DNA of 64,000 bases from NCBI GenBank assembly GCA_963580285.1, contig OY757021.1, positions 92,615,221-92,679,220 on the forward strand, in the 5' to 3' direction. Shown here one piece after another: positions 8,076 through 18,230 of the stretch. Numbering within the stretch: position 1 is the first letter of the stretch; every line of letters begins with the position of its first letter. The stretch is from Lucinisca nassula (Eukaryota > Mollusca > Bivalvia > Lucinida > Lucinidae). A program made the translations under genes and the position numbers. The notes under the pieces were generated by a model. It was not told where the DNA came from. It saw only the letters and a list, made by a program, of their open reading frames with translations, and did no database searches.

Positions 8076-8651
8076 ATGAAACAACCTACTGCACCATTAT
8101 ATCCTGAATTGCCTGTTGAAGATGGTCAAAATTATAGATTACAGAAGATATCTGAGATAGAGAAGACGTTAATTAATGAGAGAGATGTGAGAAAAGCATT
8201 ATACAAAAAATACAAACGTGGAATAAATATTACTGATGGAGTTGATACTGGTTTGATATCAACAAGTGTTATTTTGGCAGGTGTTGGATTAACTGTTCCA
8301 ATTATGTTGCCTTTAGAGATTGGTGCTGTTGTGTGTGGGAGTTTGGGTGTGTGTGTTAAACTAATTAGGCGTAAAATGACTTCAAAAGCACAGAAACATT
8401 ATGAGATTAAAACTATTGCTGATAGTAAGTTGAATAGTATAAAGGATTTGATTTCTAAGGCTTTGACAGACGGACAGATATCTGAGAATGAATTTAAACT
8501 TGTGTTGGATGAGTTGGACAAATATAATAAACTCAAAGACAATATACATTCAAAACAAACAGGATTGAGTGAAAGTGAGAGAAAGAAACTTATTGAGGAA
8601 GGCAAGGCTCAAGCAAAGAATGAAATGAAAAAAAAGATAGAAAATGCTTGA
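8076..8651 (+). CDS. Double-hydrophobic protein with flanking charged helices
   Basis: This 191-residue protein has a proline-rich start (QPTAPLYPELP) and a charged helix with RLQKISEIEKTL (about 22-33). A basic KKYKRG motif precedes two adjacent hydrophobic stretches (about 58-80 and 82-96) that could form a membrane hairpin. The C-terminal half is a long charged helix (about 103-191) that includes an EF-like acidic ALTDGQISENEF stretch. I recall close relatives as a multicopy protein family in coral and hydra genomes, which supports a widespread invertebrate virus-like element. Function is unknown. It is the last gene of the element, and AATAAA overlaps the sequence just after the stop codon (about 8660). 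Confidence 0.7.
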   Translation: MKQPTAPLYPELPVEDGQNYRLQKISEIEKTLINERDVRKALYKKYKRGINITDGVDTGLISTSVILAGVGLTVPIMLPLEIGAVVCGSLGVCVKLIRRKMTSKAQKHYEIKTIADSKLNSIKDLISKALTDGQISENEFKLVLDELDKYNKLKDNIHSKQTGLSESERKKLIEEGKAQAKNEMKKKIENA

Positions 8652-8690
8652 TTTTATTCAATAAAATTACAATAGTAAATGACCCACCAC

Positions 8691-9118
8691 CAAAATATGA
8701 AAGTTAATATTTTTTTTTTTTGCTTCACTTCCGACCTACAATGTTATAAGAATGTGCATTTTGTATGTTGAAACATATATACAAAGTTTGGTGGTAATTA
8801 GTTGAACCAATGTTATTTTACAACAATTCAAAGACTTGCAGGAAATTCCAAAATGATGCTAGAACTTTGAAATTTTGTGATAATATGTATATATGCAACC
8901 CAAATACATATGCAAAATCTGAGACTAATCGGTTGATGGATTCCACTTTTAGGAAGACTCAAAGACTTTCAGAAATTCCAAAAGTTGTCATAGGAACTTG
9001 GAATTTTAATATGTTATACAGCCTTAAAGTCTTGTTATATGTGCAAAATCTGGTGGTCATTGGATTATGTAAAGGCACTTTCAGGAGGGGTTAAAGTTTT
9101 TGCCCCAAAGTGGAATTT
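8691..9118. repeat. Degenerate host tandem units (about 130 bp) between cassette and right repeat
   Basis: Three diverged units can be aligned by eye. They end near 8808, 8940 and 9070 with variants of 'CAAAATCTGGTGGTCATTGG', and two contain 'TCAAAGACTT.CAG.AAATTCCAAAA'. This has the look of host repeat DNA rather than viral coding DNA, so the cassette's right end is probably between 8651 and about 8740. The 94- and 75-residue ORFs in this area have no support. Confidence 0.5.
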
Positions 9119-9417
9119 TCAAAATTCTTTTTAATATGTTTCTATATAGTGTCTATCCGCGACTTTTATCGGAGCAGATTTTGGATATTACTTTTAATTA
9201 TTTGTTGTTCTCTACGAGTTGCTTAGTAACCTTTCTTAATTAAACCGATTACAGTGTTATCAGGATTTTTTTGTATTTTTTTCTTTTTTTTAACCCATTT
9301 TTATCGCTTAGAAACGCTTTTTATTGAAACCGATTACGCTGTCATCATTTTTATTCAATGTTCCATTATAAAAAGATTTTTATGTCATTACCGGGATTCG
9401 AACTCATGCCCCACCAT
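9119..9417. repeat. Right 299-bp direct repeat flanking the virus-like cassette
   Basis: Same sequence as 1-300, one T shorter in a T-run. At 9418 it continues into the 5' half of a tRNA-like sequence, whereas the left copy switches to viral sequence. In minus-strand terms, both copies consist of the tRNA-like T-arm half plus its 3' flank. Confidence 0.9.
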
Positions 9418-9456
9418 TTACAGTCCAAACCATCTAGACCACTCGGCTATCACGGC
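9383..9456 (-). other. tRNA-like sequence (decayed tRNA or SINE head)
   Basis: On the minus strand this 74-base stretch has a perfect pol III A box (TAGCCGAGTGG) and a near-perfect B box (AGTTCGAATCC). The spacing is tRNA-like, and a T-run lies just downstream (TTTTT near 9370-9376). The anticodon-loop position reads CTGTAAA, giving GTA as possible anticodon. Acceptor and T stems pair poorly, so it is probably a pseudo-tRNA or the head of a SINE, not a working tRNA gene. Confidence 0.5.
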
Positions 9457-9669
9457 TTGTACTAGAATAGTAAGAAATTGAACGTAAATAAATGACTAGT
9501 TTTTTGTCCAGTGAATGGTTTTCTAAATACTGAAATAGTCCGTAGGTGATTTCCCTTTTGGACTTTGATGTCCAACTATCAGTGTGGTAAAGATAAATTG
9601 ACATGTAATAGTCGGTTTATCTGTCTGCTCAAAATACTGCGGTAAAATATATATGTGGTAAGATGTGTT

Positions 9670-9752
9670 TATATATAGATAGTGCTGGTTGAAGAGGTGA
9701 TTTGTGAGGGTTTTTAACAGATTACCTCAAAACCGGCACTATCTATATATAT
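9670..9752. repeat. Hairpin-forming inverted repeat
   Basis: Arms of about 20 bp (ATATAGATAGTGC..GGTT and its complement ending ATCTATATAT) flank a 38-base spacer, which itself contains GAGGTGAT / ATTACCTC. This looks like a small palindromic MITE. The rest of 9457-9754 shows nothing else recognisable. Confidence 0.6.
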
Positions 9753-9754
9753 GC

Positions 9755-9903
9755 ATATGACGGTTTGACTCACATCACTTTGTCTGGGCAATCTTAGTCC
9801 ATCTAAGCGGTTTACCAGTATTCATGTGTGGCCAGTTTCAGCTCTGCGTGGAAGCAACATGCAGCCCAATCTATTTATCCAAGCCCCGATGGGCGGGGGC
9901 GAG
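9755..9903 (-). repeat. Family S SINE-like repeat, partial copy
   Basis: A minus-oriented piece of the roughly 300-bp family S (consensus seen at 45598-45902). It lacks the tail half. It forms an inverted pair with the copy at 10018-10335. Confidence 0.75.
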
Positions 9904-10017
9904 TGACAGTGAAGATGAATCGAAGGATTACCAACCTTTTCTTTTAGATTCAACACTTGGGTGATAAAGATCAATCGTTTACAAACAGTAACAGGGTTGT
10001 TTGAATATAGAAATTCA

Positions 10018-10335
10018 GCGTCCCCGCGACCCCCGCCCATCGAGGCTTGAAGAAATAGATAGGCTGCATGATGCTTCCACCCAGAGCTGAAACCAACGCA
10101 CACGAGTACTGGTAAACCAATTAGAGGATCTAAGCCAGCCCAGGCAAAACGGTGCGAATCGAACCGTCCATGCTTATAAACCCTATTGGTTTCATTGGGC
10201 GACAGGGCTTCAGATGTCATTTCATCTCAATATCGGGTAAAAGTCTCATAGAATTGTTAGCAATGTCTTCAAAATGACATATACAGTGTTGAGGGGGACG
10301 TTAAATCTAAAAACAAACAAACAAATAAACAAATC
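10018..10335 (+). repeat. Family S SINE-like repeat
   Basis: Near-full copy beginning CCCCCGCCCAT and ending GACGTTAAATCTAAAAACAA with a CAAA-type tail. Family S has no clear tRNA head. The CAAA tail and variable 5' truncation suggest retroposition by a LINE partner. Confidence 0.75.
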
Positions 10336-10970
10336 AACGTCCCTGTTAACACTGGGTCACTTTTGACACGTTGCTTCCTATACCCACATTGAGATTAAAC
10401 TTGCCGCCAAATAAAAAAATGTGGTTAATAGTGGTTTACCAGTACTCATGTGCGGTCAGTTTTACCTCTGCATACCCAGGGCCTCTCGAATACCGTACAA
10501 ACACTCTAGCGACTGAGATACCGAACCACCCCACCCCCCTGCCTAATGAGATTCGTCCCGAATCTCTAAGTGCTATCCAGTCTGGCTATGGTACTTCATG
10601 TTCAGGTTTTTCAAAGTATCGCACAAAATTGGAAACAACGTCTCCAAAATGGCCTTTACATTGTTGACGGTGACGTTAAATTTCAAATCAAAGAAACAAA
10701 AACTGCAGTTCACAATCTTTTGAATCACAACAGTACTTACCAACATTCATAGACATTGTGGTGAACTGACATCTCAAGCCCTGCCACCCAATGAAAGTAA
10801 TAGGGTTTATAAGCATGGATGGTCCGACTCGCACCGCTTTGCCTGGGCAGGCTTAGATCCTTTAAGCGGTTTACCAGTACTCGTGTGCAGGTCGGTTTCA
10901 GCTCTGCGTGGAAGCATCATGCAGCCCATCTATTTCTTCAAGCCCCGATGGGCGGGGCCGCTGAACTGCA
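10322..10970. repeat. Fragmented family S copies in both orientations
   Basis: Pieces of family S are recognisable at about 10322-10395 and 10421-10490 (minus), 10600-10695 (plus, ending in the CAAA tail) and 10758-10970 (minus, lacking the tail). They are nested or rearranged copies. No coding potential is supported here. Confidence 0.65.
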
Positions 10971-11150
10971 GTATAAAAGTCTATGAATGTTGTGGATGAA
11001 ATGGCAAACACTATGCTTAAAAAATCTTTTTATTCCTTAGTTTACTGTACACAAACGGGCTCGATTGATTACTTTTTGCCAAACAAGACTGCGCATGCGC
11101 AGCGTAACCAAGGAAGTTTATCAGCCTAAACTCATCTATATTACAATTAA

Positions 11151-11445
11151 TGCACTAGTCATTTGTAACCACTGCCCCCCACCTACGGGGATAGGCGGGG
11201 GATAGTGGGGCTAATGTACGGGGTAATTACCCTCTGTGTTCCCCCACAGTGCTGGGTTAATGCGGGGGTTTTGATATTATGCAAATATACCCCCAGTGGA
11301 ATGAACTATTACAAACAGTGGGGCTTTGACCTTCTGGAGGTCCCCCGCAGTGCAGGGCTTCTAGCAGGGCTGTGAAAAGTGAAAAGTCATTGCCCCGCTA
11401 TCCCCGTAGGTGGGGGGGGGGCAGTGGTTACAAATGACTGGTGCA
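11151..11445. mobile_element. GC-rich MITE with about 45-bp terminal inverted repeats
   Basis: The left end TGCACTAGTCATTTGTAACC is mirrored by GGTTACAAATGACTGGTGCA at the right. The inverted repeats continue through CACTGCCCCCC and CCTACGGGGATA. The interior is unusually G/C-run rich. There is no coding capacity. Confidence 0.75.
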
Positions 11446-12360
11446 TAAAGGGTTCGTCTCTACGTTTCTATGTAATAGAAATGAAGGACGGACACTGTTT
11501 CAGAGATCCGTTTCATGCAAAAATATTAAAATCTACATATTGCTCCATTGAAATGAATATTGCTTACGTTAATAAACGAATCGTCAACCTTCCGCCACCT
11601 CTTACAGAACTGCATTGTCATATAATTCATTGTAAAGTGTCTGTTTCTTAAAAAAATTCCCATCACACAGTTGCCAATAATGCCGCCCTGTTGTTTTCGT
11701 GAGGAGAATCGCATTGAATTTTTATAGCGTTTTGATTGGGCACCAAGCATGTGATTGAAGAAATATATGGGCTGCATGATGCTTCCATGCAGAGCTGAAT
11801 CCGGCCCGCACACTAGTACTGGTAAACCGCTTAGAGGATCTAAGCCTGTCCAGGAACCGCGGTGCGAGGCAGACCGTCCATGCTAATAAACCCTATTGGT
11901 TTCATAGGGCGACAGGGCTTGAGATGTCATTTCATCTCAATGTCCGGTAAAAGTCCCACAAAATTGGAAGCAACGTCTCCAAAATGACCTTTACAGTGTT
12001 GACGGGGACGTTAAACCTCAAATCAAACAAACAAAACCAAGCACGTGACGATTTTCTTGGGTTGTTTGAGACCAATCAGACAATGCGCATGGACTCACTC
12101 TGGGTAAATAAACATGGAGACGTAATCAGCAACTGTTCGAAGGGCAAATTTTAAAGAAACAGACGGATTGTCCTGGATTCAAGAGTAGCATTGTTGGCGA
12201 AAATTATATTGCACATTAATTAAATGTTTTAACATTGCATTTCGACAGAGCAATATGATGTTGAGATTTTTTAATGAAAATCATCGGACCTCTGAAACAG
12301 TGTCCGTCCTTCATTTCTATTAATGTATTATATAGAAACATAATATTATGGACAAGCCCT
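11446..12360. mobile_element. Element with about 60-75 bp inverted ends, carrying a family S insertion
   Basis: The left 11446-11510 (with GAAATGAAGGACGGACACTG) is inversely repeated at about 12283-12360. The interior holds no gene. A family S copy lies inside at 11754-12040, so this element is older than that insertion, or the two ends are fold-back remnants. Confidence 0.55.
11754..12040 (+). repeat. Family S SINE-like repeat
   Basis: Copy running from the GAAGAAATATATGGGCTGC region to a tail TCAAATCAAACAAACAAAA, inside the inverted-repeat element 11446-12360. Confidence 0.8.
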
Positions 12361-12429
12361 TTAAATTTTATTAGGTTACAACGTCAAGCTCCTGTGGTCC
12401 GAGTCATAATGATAATCGTATCGCATTAT

Positions 12430-12780
12430 TATCGTCTGCCCCTGTCAACACTGAAATGGAGTGCTTTGGTGTAGTGGTTTGGTATAGCATTAGATGTGTA
12501 GTAGTACGACCATATTATGTATATAGGTATATTGAGTGCACAACTGACCGGGTCACAGGAAAGACCGAAATCCATCGAAATCACCAAAATCACCACAGAA
12601 ATCATCCCGGGAAGGTCAGAAATCTCCATTGTATGACTGGATAGGGTTGGGAAAGACATGGTACATGTAGTGTAGGGTTTTGTATGATTTGGTCAGGTTG
12701 GAATTTAGTAGGGATGGGTTTTGTAGGGGAATCGCCATGGAAATCACCGAAAACACCATAGTTGGGTAGGATACTATACT
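12430..12780. repeat. Repeat sharing a GGTGATTTCGGT-type module with 19340-19740
   Basis: Segments such as CGAAATCACCAAAATCACCA and GGGATGGGTTTTGTAGGGGA occur here. Their complements occur twice at 19340-19480 and 19540-19740. It is low-complexity, non-coding sequence of an unnamed repeat family. From 12781 to 13214 I see only AT-rich sequence without a recognisable feature. Confidence 0.55.
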
Positions 12781-13214
12781 AAAATTATCAATGTAATTAA
12801 TTAAGGTATATATAAATTAGGGTAAGATTGTTATAGTCTGTTAAATTATCTAGTGAACAATTATTTTTTTTTTTATTTCTTTACTTATTTAACTCTTGAA
12901 TAAACAATAAAGTTAGTATGCAAATCAAAGTTGCCAAAAACACACTAAGTATTTGCAGTATATGTATTATTAATCAAATCAATGAAATCATGATTATTAT
13001 TAATAAAGAATAAATTAATCATATTGATTTAGTATATAAATTAAGAAAAAATATATACATGCAATGACTTCATCACCCTATTTCGTAAAATTATTCTTCG
13101 ATATAAAAAGATTGGGTATAACATTTAATAATGTTATTCGACAGACTGCTTGCATGGTAGTTAACCCAATCATGGTTGACAAGTTTGCTTCCCTCTTCAC
13201 GCCAGTGAGTCAGG

Positions 13215-13560
13215 CCTCAGATTCTATGACGGTTCCAGCCTAAAGGCTTACTCAGAATTAGAGAGAATTTCAATCTAATTCTATGTAATGTTGGTTGGTG
13301 CCTGATGCTCTCTCTGGTCGAGCCCATCGGATAACTGTTGGTTTTCTTTTGCTCCAGTATTTCAGTGGTTTCTTGCTGTCGAGTCCTCACCGTTGTTTCA
13401 TCTCTGTGCTTGTTTGACTTTTTGTGTTCATGGAGATGTTGCACTGATGAGTTAGGAGGCCTTCATGCGGACTGAACAAATTATTTGTCTAAATCGCAGC
13501 GGAAGTAAGTGCGAGCATTGTGGCCACATAAAATCGATTTGATCCCCCCCCCCCCCGCTC
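13215..13560. repeat. Dispersed repeat, paralogous to 22850-23075
   Basis: The two loci share CTGTCGAGTCC..., GAGATGTTGCACTGATGAGT and TTGTGGCCACATAAAA in the same order and both end in a C-run. The ORFs over it are not supported. Confidence 0.65.
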
Positions 13561-13855
13561 CAGTGCCATTTGTTTCACTGTCTGTTCCAAGGCAGTTCTT
13601 CTGTCGCGGTTTATTTTTGTTATGGTTTGTCTTTGAGTGTTTGTATCGCTTATATTATTTTGTTTTGGATTGCCAATTGGCCATTTTTTTATGGGGAAGT
13701 AACTACCTTTTTTTGTGGGGAAGTAACTACCCTTTTGTCTTTCCGCTCTTGTTATGTTTGTGTTTCTTTCCCTTTGGTGTCTCTGTTGGGAGCTGTGGGT
13801 TAATTGTATCGATTCCGGATCATTGCCTTCACTTCTATCTTGATCTGACCTCCCA

Positions 13856-14400
13856 CTAAACCCAACTTTATATAGATAAAACATAGGTTTATGGGGAATA
13901 CATTTTGTCTCTTATTTCTGCTCCAAGACATAGGTTGTGGGTACTCATTAGAATCGACTCAAAGAGGTGCTTCTAATCAGCACTCTCAACCTATGTTGCA
14001 CTCACAAGCTATGTTTGGAGTAAAATGAAGAAAAGTATCAATAATTTTCACCAGAAAAGTAACCTTTTGTAGATGTGAAAGAATGCCCTATTTCACCATT
14101 TTTTTTTTCTTTTGGGTGCAAAATTCATTATTTTTGAATAGGGCATCCGCAATTTACATTCTGAGCATAAATAAGAAAAATACCTCCCTGCAAACCCCAC
14201 TTTTTCCTGATGAACGAACTTGAATTAGACATGGTAAATGAGCCATCTGCATCACCCCTATATAATTACATTATTTTCTTAGTCATTGTAAAAATATAGA
14301 TTGTGGATACTCGTTTTAACCGCCTCAATGAGGAACCTCCAATCATGAAGTAGGCACGATCTATGTTTTAAGCTGAAATATGAAAAATAATGTATACCCC
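13856..14400. repeat. Two palindromic MITEs (family P3)
   Basis: Two diverged copies, about 13856-14040 and 14195-14400, share the arm ACATAGGTTGTGGGTACTC, its reversed partner and the flank AACCCCACTTTTTCCTG. Better-preserved copies are at 47105-47300, 52305-52577 and 59217-59400. From 14401 to 14594 nothing is recognised. Confidence 0.6.
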
Positions 14401-14594
14401 TGCAAACCCCACTTTTTCCTGTTCTATGTCTTTATCGCATAGGCTTGTTAACTTGATAGAATTTTAAAATGCTTAAAGACTGTCAGTGGTAAATATGGCA
14501 TACTCAGTAAACATATCTAGATAATCCAATACCAATAATAGGGTTAATTGACGATTAATACCTTTATCATTTTATCTGAGTTTGAGTTGATTTT

Positions 14595-17500
14595 TTAGCT
14601 CACCAGAGCCGGAGGCTCCTGGGGAGCTTATAGGATAGGCAGTTGTCCGTCGTCATCTGTGTTCGTCAACACTTTCAAACGACATCTCCTCTGAAACCAC
14701 TAGGCCGATTGGGTCCAAATTTTATCTGTAGCATCCTTGGGCTGGGGGATTGAAAGTTTGTGTTTTTTATGAAAATCGGCTCATCAGTTTGGTTGCTATG
14801 GTAACTTATAGTTGCCATAGACTTATAATGGGGAAAATTGAAAAGTGGCATTTACTGCCAAGCCTCTGCAGATATTTTGACAACACTTTCATAGAAATGT
14901 TCCTTAGGCAATCTACTATCTGCCATATGCTTTTAGGCCTATGATCATTTTTATTGGTTGCCATGGAAACCAAAATGCAAAAAATAGAAAATAAATATTT
15001 AAAAAATCATCTCCACAGAAACCATATGCTCTAGGAGGCTGAGACTTTATGAAAATTTTCACAATATTTGCCTTTACAGGTTTTTTTGTTTCTTAGGAAA
15101 TTCGGCTGTTTAGTTTGGTTGCTATGGCAACTTAGATTTTCCATAGACTTATAATGGGGAAAATTGAAAAATGGTATTAACTGCCAAACCTTTGCAGATA
15201 TTTTGACAATACTTTTATAGAAATGTTCCTTGAGTAAATGTCTCTCAGCCTTATGCTTTAATGCCAACATGGGGGTCCCCCAGGTTAAGCCGGGGCCATG
15301 CCCCACCCATCACTTCATAAAAGGCCATATAACTCGGAAACCATCCAGATCCCAGCCCCAAAACCATATATATTCTTGTTCCTTATGATAAGATGCATTC
15401 AGTGACACCAACCTGGGGGTCCCCCGGTACGTGCCGGGGTCATGCCCCACCCCCTTAATTCCATAAAAGGCCCAATATCTTGGAAACCTTACAGATCCCC
15501 ACCCCTAAACCATATATATTCTTGATCCTTATGAAAATATACATTCACTGATGCCAACTTGTGGGTCTCCCGGGGTGCACCTGGGCCTTGCCCCACCCCT
15601 TCTTCTTCACAAAAGGCCATATATCTCAGAAACCATTTAGATCCCCACCCCAAAATCATATATATTCTTGTTCCTTATGATAAGACGCATTCAGTGACAA
15701 CAACCTGGGGCTCTCCTAGGTTGTGCCGGGGTCATGCCCCACCCACCCTCCATTTCATAAAAAGTCCAATATCTTGGAAACCTTACAGATCCCCACCCCT
15801 AAACTCTTTATATTCTTGTTCCTTATAAAGAGACTCATTCATTGACACCAATTTGGGGGTCTTCCTGGGTGCGCCGGGGCCTTGTCCCACCCCTCCACTT
15901 CACAAAAGGCCATCTATCTCAGAAACCATTGAGATCCCCGCCCCAAAACCTTATATATTCTTGTTTCTTATGATATGACGCATTCATTGACACTAACCTG
16001 GGGGTCCCCCAGGATGTGCCGGAGTCGTGCCCCACCCCTTCATTTCATTAAAGACCCAATATCTTGGAAACCTTACAGATCCCCACCTCTAACCATATAT
16101 ATTGTTGTTCCTTTTGATAAGACACATTCATTGACGTCAACCTGGAGGTCTCCTGGGTCAAGCCAGGGCCTTGCCCCACCCCACCACTTCACAAAAGGCT
16201 ATATATCTCAGAAAGTGTTCAGAGCCCCACCCCTAAACCATATATAATTATCTTCTTTGTGATAAGACACATTCAAATAACCCTAGCTTGGAGTTCATTC
16301 GGACTTCCTGGATCATGCCCCACTGCTTTACTTCATTAAAAGCCATATATCTCAGAAATCATTCAGATCACCACCCAGAAACTATAATATTCTTGTTCCT
16401 TATGATAAGACTCATTCAGTCACACCAACCTGGGGGTCACTTTGTGCTAGGGCAATGCGCCCCGCCCCTCCACTTTAAAAGGCCATATATTTCAGAAACC
16501 ATTCAAATCCCCACCCCATAATCATATAATATTATGTTCTTGTTCCTTATCAATAGCACACCCACTTTGGGGTCAGAGGGGCATTCCTCTCCTCTCCACC
16601 TCATAGAAGGGCCTCATATATCAGAAACCATTCAGATTCCCACCCATAAACCATATACAGTCGACTCTCATACTCTCGAACCTCAAGGGACCCGATAAAA
16701 AGTTTGAGTTATCCGTAGTATGAGATATCCAAAGTGTGACGTCACATGTATGTCAGATTGTCAAACACATTGTTTGCCGTGATATGCTTGGTACGCTTGG
16801 TAATTCGTACATGAACGGTTTACTGTGTTTTTAAAACTTGTTTATGAAAGTACTGGAGCTTGTCAGAGTATAGCGTTTATGAACAAATTAATAAATAAAT
16901 AAAACTGATAGATTTCTCACGTATTTTGTTGTCTTTTAAATTCCTACAAATCTGGGTTTCCAAATACGCTAAATATAGTTAGATACTAAACAGACTGGTT
17001 CCCGCCCTTGAATGCAACGCTTATATTACTTCGGAGAGCAGTACATGCTATATAAGTCATACAGTAGTTTGACTCATCTCCCCTCCAACTGATTAACCGT
17101 CACTATGCCAAACAGTTTAGGTCCTGCCGCGAAAGCTCGTTATGACCCATCCCTTTTGGATCTACACTGTTTGTACATGGATTTGCATGGGTTAAGAAAC
17201 AGACGGGTTAACAACGATACACGTGAATTGTTCCGAAAAACTGCGTTTTTAACACGCCGAGATTATCACAACTTTTGTCACTTTTTTTGACATTTCTGCA
17301 AGAAAGACAATGCCGCTTTTTATCACGGAAATCTTGCAAATCATTGACACGAGACGGTGTAAGATTAAAGGTTGAGCATCCTGTGTCAGTCTTTATTACA
17401 CGCACATGATTTTCTTAGTAGCCGAAAAGATATTGTGTGTGCTAATTTTAATTGCAAACGCACCTGGACAAATTGGATAATTAACATCATTGAGAGTATT

Positions 17501-18193
17501 GATGAATTGTTTTCTAAAGGCCTATTACAACAATGAAGGGCCGGACACGTGTTTTTTTTTTTTGTTTTTTTTCGTTACGTCAAGAATCCCGGTTCGAGAT
17601 ACGCAGTAGTAAAAACAGTGAAAAATACATTCAGGGACTGAAAATGATGGGCGAGATAGCCGAAGTGTCGACTTAACAGTAGTTCGACACATGCGAAGTT
17701 GAAATACAATAAATATATAGGGGAAATGTAGGGGACTTAGAAATCGGTTCGACATAAGCGATAGGGTCGAGATAAGCGGGGTCGAGATAACGAGAGTCAA
17801 CTGTATATATATTCTTGGTCCTTATAGGGGCAACAATCTTGGGCTTTCCTGGGATCAACTGGACATGCCCCAACCCCTCCACTGCTTAAGAGGCCTTATA
17901 ACTTCGGTATACAGATCCCCACTGCTACACCATATATCTTGTTATTCCTTATGATAAGACGCATTTAGTGATACCAACCAAGGCTCCATAGGGTCCATGC
18001 CCTACACCCTCTACTTAATAAAAGGCCTAATGTTTAAGATACTGAGTCCAGATGGATGCTCATTTGGATATAGAGGTTCATTTGGGAGACTTTATAATTG
18101 GTAGATTAAAATGATATCATGTTAAAATACATGGCTGTCATTGGGCAGTGCCCACCTGAGCTCTTGTGAGCTTAGTGGCCCATAGGCCTCTTG
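14595..18193 (+). mobile_element. Helentron-like element HL-A, copy 1 (with Tigger-like insertion)
   Basis: The 5' end is a hairpin TTAGCTCACCAGAGCC..., and an inverted copy of that motif (TTGTGAGCTTA) lies near the 3' end. It is followed by a terminal hairpin GGCCCATAGGCC and CTCTTG before T. The interior from about 15300 to 16650 is a tandem array of units of about 145 bp, containing CATAAAAGGCC and TATATATTCTTGTTCCTTAT. Subterminal inverted repeats, a 3' hairpin and internal tandem units are the plan of non-autonomous Helentron-associated elements, and of 'pearl' elements of bivalves. No Rep/helicase gene is present. A paralogue is at 27820-33193. Confidence 0.7.
16658..17803. mobile_element. 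pogo/Tigger-like DNA element (1146 bp) inserted in HL-A
   Basis: Ends CAGTCGACTCTC and GAGAGTCAACTG are inverted repeats, flanked by TA on both sides (16656-16657, 17804-17805). The paralogous HL-A copy at about 31455 is the empty site. The subterminal CTCGAAC / TTCGAGATA-type repeats are typical of Tigger relatives. A 61-residue ORF at 17105-17290 (RNRRVNNDTRELF) may be a fragment of captured or transposase sequence but is not recognisable. Related terminal fragments occur at about 24300-24370 and 25250-25290. Confidence 0.7.
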
Positions 18194-18230
18194 TTTAATA
18201 AAAGTACAACTGACACACAGTGTTATATTT

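Larger units (their letters stand above)
301..8690. mobile_element. Integrated DJR-capsid virus-like element (polinton-like), virion-gene cassette
   Basis: Eleven intronless genes occupy nearly all of 8.3 kb, with gaps of about 10-40 bp, on both strands in four blocks (324-4042 minus, 4086-5408 plus, 5405-6808 minus, 6840-8651 plus). Two hallmark genes are visible: an A32-type packaging ATPase and a double-jelly-roll capsid protein. Together they place it in the DJR virus lineage (Varidnaviria/Bamfordvirae; polintons, polinton-like viruses, adintoviruses). From memory, homologues of several of these proteins are multicopy in cnidarian and other invertebrate genomes. No polymerase, integrase, protease or helicase is present, so the copy is either a defective fragment, part of a larger element extending left of position 1, or a satellite-type element. 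The right edge is uncertain: coding ends at 8651 and host-like tandem units are recognisable by about 8740. No terminal inverted repeats were found. Confidence 0.85.

Noticed and set aside
1..9417. Classical Maverick/Polinton with terminal inverted repeats
   Set aside because: The flanking repeats are direct, not inverted, and no polymerase B, retroviral-type integrase or adenoviral-type protease frame exists in the cassette. Only capsid and ATPase hallmarks support the wider lineage.
1..9417. LTR retrotransposon (the 300-bp repeats as LTRs)
   Set aside because: The repeats do not have TG...CA ends, no primer-binding site or reverse transcriptase is present, and genes lie on both strands.
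9383..9456. Functional tRNA-Tyr gene
   Set aside because: A and B boxes are good, but acceptor and T-stem pairing are poor, so a decayed tRNA or SINE head is more likely.
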